The position numbers and the translations under genes are program-made. A stretch of DNA of 9,905 bases from JAJOKK01 sp965370555 (GTDB lineage: Bacteria > Bipolaricaulota > Bipolaricaulia > UBA7950 > UBA9294). The notes under the pieces were generated by a model that saw only the letters and a list, made by a program, of their open reading frames with translations, searched no databases and was not told where the DNA came from. The first letter of the stretch is position 1; each line of letters begins with the position of its first letter. Below, piece after piece: positions 5,487 through 9,905 of this stretch. The stretch is taken from assembly GCA_965370555.1 (NCBI GenBank), contig CBDUVB010000054.1, forward strand, positions 1 to 9,905, read 5' to 3'.

Positions 5487-5497
5487 GGAGGCTCTTT

Positions 5498-6625
5498 ATG
5501 AAGAAAATCGCGTGCGTGGTCATGCACGCTCCCCTGGGAGAGAGCCTGGGGGAGCGGATCGTGGAGGGGGGGCGCGAGGCATCGACCGAGGACCTCGTGA
5601 CGACGCTCAAGAAGGCGGGAATGGAGCGAACCCTTCTTCTCACACGGAGTGCTACACTTGCTGAACGATTCTCGAAACGCGGTGTCGCCACGATTCTCAC
5701 GGAAAATGAAACCCCGTTTCACTTTGGGAAGACTCTGCAGCGTGTGATCGCCGAGGAAGCGCTCGATGGCCTCCTTTACTTTGGAAGCGGGGCCGGAGGA
5801 CTCCTCACCGTCGAGCAGATCGCGAGACTCATCAGCTTCGCTTCCCGCGTGGAACAGGGAGCCCTGTTCAACAACTTCTATTCGTGCGATTTCTGCGCGA
5901 TCGCGAAAGCAGAGAGGCTGCTTGCGATCGATCTTCCGGAGATCGACAACGCATTGGGGTTCTCCCTCGCCGATCGCGGAATCCCGTCTTTCTCCCTCCC
6001 CCGCACCGTTGAGACACAGTTCGATATCGACACTCCAACAGATCTCGTCCTCCTCGCTGCAGCAGAGAGAGGTGGTGATGCGGTGCGTGCGTTCCTCGCT
6101 GCACAGTTTTTCAACCACTCGATGCTCGAAGACCTCCTGACGGTTCTCACCGATCGGAGCGCGCACCTTACGCTGATCGGCCGGATGCACCCGGCGTCCT
6201 GGGCACACTTCGAAGGGGAGATCGCCTGCCGCACGAGCGCCTACAGCGAAGGACGAGGGATGCGTGCCTACCCCGATGGGAAGGCGCCCCTTCTCGCCTC
6301 GACGCTCAAGGAGATGGGGATCGATTCCTTCTTCGAGCGTCTCGCACAATCCACCAACGCAGCGATCATCGATACCCGGCCACTGCTCGCTCTGGGTGGT
6401 CTTCTCCCACCGATGGCCGACCGGTTCGCCAGCGATCTCTTGCGCCCCGAACTCGTCGAGGATCCGCTATGGAAAGCGTTCACTCAAGCAGCGATCGACT
6501 CACCGATCCCCATCCTCCTCGGCGGACACTCCCTCGTGAGCGGAGGGCTCTACCTCCTCGCGGAGGCCTGCTGGAAAGACCGCGAGCTTCGTCGTAGACT
6601 TCACCCCGATACGATCGAGTTCTAG
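5498..6625 (+). CDS. Unknown protein with nucleotidyltransferase-like features
   Basis: I do not recognise a named family. The 375 residues have no signal peptide or membrane segment, so it is probably cytosolic. The first half reads like a MobA/CofC-style GT-A nucleotidyltransferase: an initial beta strand (KKIACVVMHAPLG), then DGLLYFGSGAGGLLTVEQI (90-108) where such enzymes carry their metal-binding GDxPLLT motif, and FDIDTPTDL (175-183), a common C-terminal GT-A signature. The glycine-rich loop and the metal aspartate are altered, so activity is doubtful. The second half has distinctive segments: RMHPASWAHFEGEIACRTSA (229-248), EGRGMRAYPDGKAP (251-264), ADRFASDLLRPE (307-318) and LLGGHSLVSGGL (340-351). 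The ATG follows GGAGG by 6 nt. It ends 14 nt before the SHMT-GcvT fusion, so a role in one-carbon or folate metabolism is possible by context only. Confidence 0.8.
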   Translation: MKKIACVVMHAPLGESLGERIVEGGREASTEDLVTTLKKAGMERTLLLTRSATLAERFSKRGVATILTENETPFHFGKTLQRVIAEEALDGLLYFGSGAGGLLTVEQIARLISFASRVEQGALFNNFYSCDFCAIAKAERLLAIDLPEIDNALGFSLADRGIPSFSLPRTVETQFDIDTPTDLVLLAAAERGGDAVRAFLAAQFFNHSMLEDLLTVLTDRSAHLTLIGRMHPASWAHFEGEIACRTSAYSEGRGMRAYPDGKAPLLASTLKEMGIDSFFERLAQSTNAAIIDTRPLLALGGLLPPMADRFASDLLRPELVEDPLWKAFTQAAIDSPIPILLGGHSLVSGGLYLLAEACWKDRELRRRLHPDTIEF

Positions 6626-6639
6626 AAAAAGGAGCGTCA

Positions 6640-9600
6640 ATGAGCGATTCGACCCATCTTGCAAAGGTATTAGGAACCGACCCGCAGACCGCCGCGTTAA
6701 TCGCAGCCGAGGAGCGCCGCCAGCGCGAGAAGATCATTCTTATTCCCTCTGAGAGCCTGACCCCTCCGGCTGTTCGTGAGGCTCTAGGCTCTGTTTTCAC
6801 CAGTGTCTATGCCGAGGGCTACCCCCGTCCAGCCATGCGCAAGACCCCTCCCGAGAGGCTCGCCGAACTCGATCTTCAGCTCGCCTCTCACCGCCGCTAC
6901 GCGGACTGGCGCTTTTACAAGGGAACCGAGATGGCCGATCTCGTCGAATCACTCGCCGGTCGTCGCGCAGCCGAGTGTTTCGCCACGCCCGACTATCCGG
7001 CAGAGAAGATCTATGCCAATGTTCAGCCACTCTCCGGCGCCGCGGCAAACCTCGCCGTGTACGAGGCGTTCGTCAACCCCGGGGATACCGTGATGGGGAT
7101 GGACCTCACCGAGGGAGGACACCTCACTCATGGTTCCCAGTTCAACATCACCGGGAAGCGCTACAACATCGTCTCCTACGCCGCCGATAGAAAGACCGGA
7201 AAGCTCGATTACGACAAGATCATGGAACTCGCGAAGGAACACCGACCGCGGATGATCATCGGTGGGTTCACCTCCTACCCGTGGCAGGCGGACTGGGCTG
7301 CTTTCCGCGAGATCGCCGATGCGGTCGGCGCGGTCCTCTTCGCCGATGTCGCCCATACCGCGGGGATGATCATCGGTGGTGTCTACCCCAACCCGATCGG
7401 GATTGCCGATGCAGTTGCGTTTACCACCCATAAGACACTCTGCGGCCCCCGCGGAGCAGTGATCCTCTCCACCGATCCCGCGGTGGCGGGCCAAATCGAT
7501 AACGCCATCTTCCCCGGCGAGCAGGGCGGCCCCCACGTCAACAAGTTCGCCGCGATCGCCGTCGCGTTGAAGATAGCTCAATCGCAGGAGTTCAGGGACC
7601 TGCAGCGGCGGATCGTGAAGAATGCCGGATACCTGGCACAAGCTTTAGAGGAAGAGGGGCTCACCCTTGCTTACGGAGGGACGAACACCCACCTCCTCCT
7701 CGTCGACCTGAAGAAGCTTGAGGAGAAGACCGGCTTTGTCATGATGGGCGAGATCGCCTCCCGCATTCTTGACCTTGTGGGGATCGTCTGCAACAAGAAC
7801 ACGATCCCCGGCGATCACAGCGCGGCCGATGCACACGGTATCCGCTTGGGAACCCCGTGGGCGACGCAGCGCGGGATGGGAAAGGATGAGATGGAGATCC
7901 TCGCTTCGATCATTGCCAAGGTCCTCCGCGCGATCCGTCCGTTCTCCTATCTCGGCCTGAATGGCGACCTCTCGCGCGGTAAGCTTCCGCTTTCCGTGCT
8001 CGAAGAAGCGCGAAGGGAGGTCCGAAAACTCGTCTCCCAAGTCGATCCGGCGGTCAGTTCTATCTCCTCTCCTCAAGAGAACCATTCTCGCTGGACGATC
8101 CTCCGTGTGCACGGCGGCCGCAGCCGCGCTCTATTGAACGAAGCAACGACGACCGATCTCTTCACCATGGATAATGAGGAACACCTTTGCACCTACCTCT
8201 TCGATGAAAAGGGAGAACTTCTCTCGGAGATAATTGTGGGACAGATCGCGGAAGAGGACTACCTCGTCCTCGCCCCAAAGGAGAACGGGAAGAGCGTGAA
8301 GGAGTGGCTCTCCGGCATTGCCGACGGATATATCCTGTTCGAGGAGGAGGATCTCTTCCGCAAGGTTCAAGGACCGGCCCTGATCGAGGAAATGCCCGAG
8401 AGCGAGGTTCCCGAAGTACTTCGCACCCTCCTCTCTCTTGACCTCCAGACAAACGGGGAAGATGCTGGGATTCAAGACCTTTATCAACAGCATCCCGAGC
8501 GGTTTGCAATCACCAAGCCGTACTTCATCGGCCAGAATCGGCTCGATCTCTCGCAGCCCGACCCCACGCGAACCTCATTCTCGTGGGATGAGGTGGAAGG
8601 TCCGCTCAAGCGAACACCCCTCTACGAAGAGCACGTAAAGCTCGGGGCAAGGCTCGTCCCGTTTGCCGGCTGGGAGATGCCGGTCTGGTACGCCTCGGCC
8701 CTGGAGGAGCACCGTGCCGTGCGGGAACGGGCGGGCCTGTTCGATCTCGGACACATGGGAGTCTTCCAGGTAGAAGGGCCGTACGCCACCGAGTTTCTTA
8801 ACGCCGTGACCGCAAACTATGCCGCGTGGCTCGAGGACGGCGAGTCCCAGTACGCCTACCTCCTCGACCCGGATGGAAACGTGATCGACGACATCTTCGT
8901 CTATCGCCGCGCCTGGGATAGCTACTTCGTGGTGGTGAACGCCTCCAATGAAGATAAAGACTGGAACTGGCTCTCCGGTGTCAACGATGGCCGCTACCTG
9001 ATCGATCGAGAGATCCCCGCCCGCCGTCCCGCTCCCAAGGTCACCCTGCGCAACCTGAAGGAGGAGCGGGGGGTGATGGACATCGCCCTGCAGGGACCAT
9101 TAAGCGAGGCAATCCTTATAAAGATCCTCGAAAAAAAGGAACAGATCCTTGTTAAGTCCCTCAACCGGACCGAATTCTGCGAGGTCGACATCGAGGATCA
9201 TCAATTCTTGATCGCCCGTACCGGCTACACAGGCGAGGAGATCGGCTACGAGATCTACTCCGCACCTCCTGCTGCCGTGTGGATGTGGGAGAAACTGATC
9301 GAGGTCGGCACACCACTCGGCCTCCTCCCCTGCGGACTCGCCTCACGCGATTCCACGCGCACCGAAGCGGGGCTGCCTCTCTACGGACACGAACTCGCTG
9401 GGCATTACGCTGTTAATCCGTACGAGGCGGGGTTCGGCGCGTATGTCAAACTGCACAAGCCGTTCTTCATCGGCCGGGATGCCTGTGTCACCGCGTACAC
9501 GAAACCCGAACGGGAGATCGCGCGCTTCCAGGTTAACGCAGTCGGTACGCGCCCGATCCACAGTGGCGCGGCAGTGATCGATCGAAACGGCCTCTATCTC

Positions 9601-9834
9601 GGACGGGTGACGAGCTGCGTCAGCCTAGGGGAGACTCAGGTTGGCCTAGCCCTTCTGGAAAAACTCGATGTCACTCCTGGCACGCCAATCACCCTCCTTA
9701 ACCCACCGCGTAGTGAAGAAGCAAGAACGGTCACCGACCTCGAAGCAGGTGATCGAGTCGCCATCCCGGTTCCAGGAACAATCATCTCTCGCTTCCCCGA
9801 GGAGGATACTCTCGCAAAGGAAGTCGGAGAGTAA
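6640..9834 (+). CDS. glyA-gcvT: Serine hydroxymethyltransferase-GcvT fusion protein
   Basis: One 1064-residue frame joins two tetrahydrofolate enzymes of glycine metabolism. Residues 1 to about 465 are SHMT (serine + THF to glycine + methylene-THF): YAEGYP with Glu59, active-site Tyr93, VQPLSGAAANLAVYEAF, DVAH (Asp236, His239), the PLP lysine Lys265 in TTHKTLCGPRG, and IRLGTP (Arg402). Compared with E. coli GlyA there is an insertion of about 26 residues between EGYP and Tyr93. Residues about 655-1050 are the glycine cleavage T-protein (aminomethyltransferase): HVKLGARLVPFAGWEMPVWY, the Asp750-Asp751 pair (one matches catalytic Asp101 of E. coli GcvT), TGYTGEEIGYE (861-871) and ASRDSTRTEAGLPLYGHEL (901-919). 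Between them lies an apparent degenerate T-protein domain (485-582). The ATG follows AAAGGAG by 5 nt. All catalytic residues I can check are present in both ends, so both activities are expected, with likely methylene-THF sharing. Confidence 0.95.
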   Translation: MSDSTHLAKVLGTDPQTAALIAAEERRQREKIILIPSESLTPPAVREALGSVFTSVYAEGYPRPAMRKTPPERLAELDLQLASHRRYADWRFYKGTEMADLVESLAGRRAAECFATPDYPAEKIYANVQPLSGAAANLAVYEAFVNPGDTVMGMDLTEGGHLTHGSQFNITGKRYNIVSYAADRKTGKLDYDKIMELAKEHRPRMIIGGFTSYPWQADWAAFREIADAVGAVLFADVAHTAGMIIGGVYPNPIGIADAVAFTTHKTLCGPRGAVILSTDPAVAGQIDNAIFPGEQGGPHVNKFAAIAVALKIAQSQEFRDLQRRIVKNAGYLAQALEEEGLTLAYGGTNTHLLLVDLKKLEEKTGFVMMGEIASRILDLVGIVCNKNTIPGDHSAADAHGIRLGTPWATQRGMGKDEMEILASIIAKVLRAIRPFSYLGLNGDLSRGKLPLSVLEEARREVRKLVSQVDPAVSSISSPQENHSRWTILRVHGGRSRALLNEATTTDLFTMDNEEHLCTYLFDEKGELLSEIIVGQIAEEDYLVLAPKENGKSVKEWLSGIADGYILFEEEDLFRKVQGPALIEEMPESEVPEVLRTLLSLDLQTNGEDAGIQDLYQQHPERFAITKPYFIGQNRLDLSQPDPTRTSFSWDEVEGPLKRTPLYEEHVKLGARLVPFAGWEMPVWYASALEEHRAVRERAGLFDLGHMGVFQVEGPYATEFLNAVTANYAAWLEDGESQYAYLLDPDGNVIDDIFVYRRAWDSYFVVVNASNEDKDWNWLSGVNDGRYLIDREIPARRPAPKVTLRNLKEERGVMDIALQGPLSEAILIKILEKKEQILVKSLNRTEFCEVDIEDHQFLIARTGYTGEEIGYEIYSAPPAAVWMWEKLIEVGTPLGLLPCGLASRDSTRTEAGLPLYGHELAGHYAVNPYEAGFGAYVKLHKPFFIGRDACVTAYTKPEREIARFQVNAVGTRPIHSGAAVIDRNGLYLGRVTSCVSLGETQVGLALLEKLDVTPGTPITLLNPPRSEEARTVTDLEAGDRVAIPVPGTIISRFPEEDTLAKEVGE
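8092..8385 (+). other. Degenerate GcvT N-terminal domain inside the fusion
   Basis: Residues 485-582 of the fusion align by eye with the protein's own T-domain at about 707-820. ILRVHGGRSRALLNEATTTD matches FQVEGPYATEFLNAVTAN. TYLFDEKGELLSEIIVG matches AYLLDPDGNVIDDIFVY. EWLSGIADGYILFEEE matches NWLSGVNDGRYLIDRE. VQGPALIEEM matches LQGPLSEAIL. The catalytic Asp pair (750-751) is Ser-Glu (529-530) here, and the C-terminal T-protein barrel is missing. It is probably non-catalytic: a folate-binding relic or a scaffold. Confidence 0.65.
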
Positions 9835-9874
9835 GAAGAATTGTTTCACCAGTAGAGTAGAGGAGTAGGTGACA

Positions 9875-9905
9875 ATGTTTAGACTTCGGCATACATCAGT
9901 TACAG
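9875..9905 (+). CDS. Start of a following gene, cut by the edge
   Basis: An ATG (9875-9877) follows GAGGAG (9860-9865) by 9 nt. The frame stays open for ten codons (MFRLRHTSVT) to the window end. It lies 40 nt after the fusion gene on the same strand. In glycine cleavage operons gcvH or gcvPA commonly follows gcvT, but ten residues are too few to assign it. Confidence 0.5.
   Translation, partial: MFRLRHTSVT

Larger units (their letters stand above)
5112..5497. other. Low-GC, hairpin-rich intergenic region
   Basis: No convincing gene lies in these 386 bases. GC is visibly lower than in the flanking genes (one 60-base line, 5161-5220, is about 42 percent). Open frames on both strands (78 codons plus, 62 codons minus) lack good ribosome-binding sites, resemble nothing I know, and are interrupted by perfect hairpins. 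The region holds several inverted repeats, listed separately. I see no clean promoter for the downstream operon and no U-tract terminator for mrfA. Confidence 0.6.

Noticed and set aside
5265..5501. 78-codon plus-strand frame before the unknown protein
   Set aside because: It runs through the palindrome cluster and over the ribosome-binding site and start codon of the next gene; no family features.

Overview
The window is bacterial chromosome of moderate to high GC, with denser GC in the right half. It holds housekeeping genes followed by a DNA-repair pair and a one-carbon/glycine module. No phage, insertion sequence, CRISPR array, tRNA or rRNA was found. The core gene order (rpsF-ssb-rpsR) is widespread and does not fix a phylum. 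The serine hydroxymethyltransferase-GcvT fusion and the divergent sequences suggest an uncultured, deep-branching anaerobic or thermophilic lineage such as Bipolaricaulota (Acetothermia); this is a guess from general knowledge only.

Layout. Positions 1-95 carry the start of a small unrecognised minus-strand gene that runs off the edge. Positions 96-383 are non-coding as far as I can tell. They hold a strong minus-strand terminator hairpin (231-306) whose 5' arm overlaps the 3' arm of an alternative branched fold (302-360). The minus-strand HU gene (384-710) has a perfect TTGACA-17-TATAAT promoter, with a 15-bp palindrome lying over its -35 box. Divergent from it, a second promoter (862-890) drives rpsF (S6), ssb and rpsR (S18).

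Behind rpsR, on the same strand, come homologues of Bacillus subtilis MrfB (DEDD exonuclease) and MrfA (DEAH helicase with a C-terminal cysteine cluster), the mitomycin-repair pair. They occur in B-then-A order and overlap by 11 bp. The exonuclease reading frame stays open and protein-like back to the rpsR stop codon, yet no ATG, GTG or TTG exists in that stretch.

Positions 5112-5497 are a low-GC, hairpin-rich intergenic region. It begins with a degenerate 8-bp tandem repeat that also encodes the last residues of MrfA. A 375-residue protein of unknown function follows (5498-6625); it has weak marks of a nucleotidyltransferase fold. Fourteen bases later lies a 1064-residue fusion (6640-9834) of serine hydroxymethyltransferase and the glycine cleavage T-protein. 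The two halves are joined by what reads as a second, degenerate T-protein N-terminal domain. A further gene begins at 9875 and is cut by the edge.

Working together: the left operon couples translation (S6, S18) with single-strand DNA binding and probably DNA-damage repair. The right operon appears to channel methylene-tetrahydrofolate between serine, glycine and the glycine cleavage complex. The most noteworthy items are the fusion with its decayed inner domain, the missing canonical start of the exonuclease, and the attenuator-like RNA downstream of HU.
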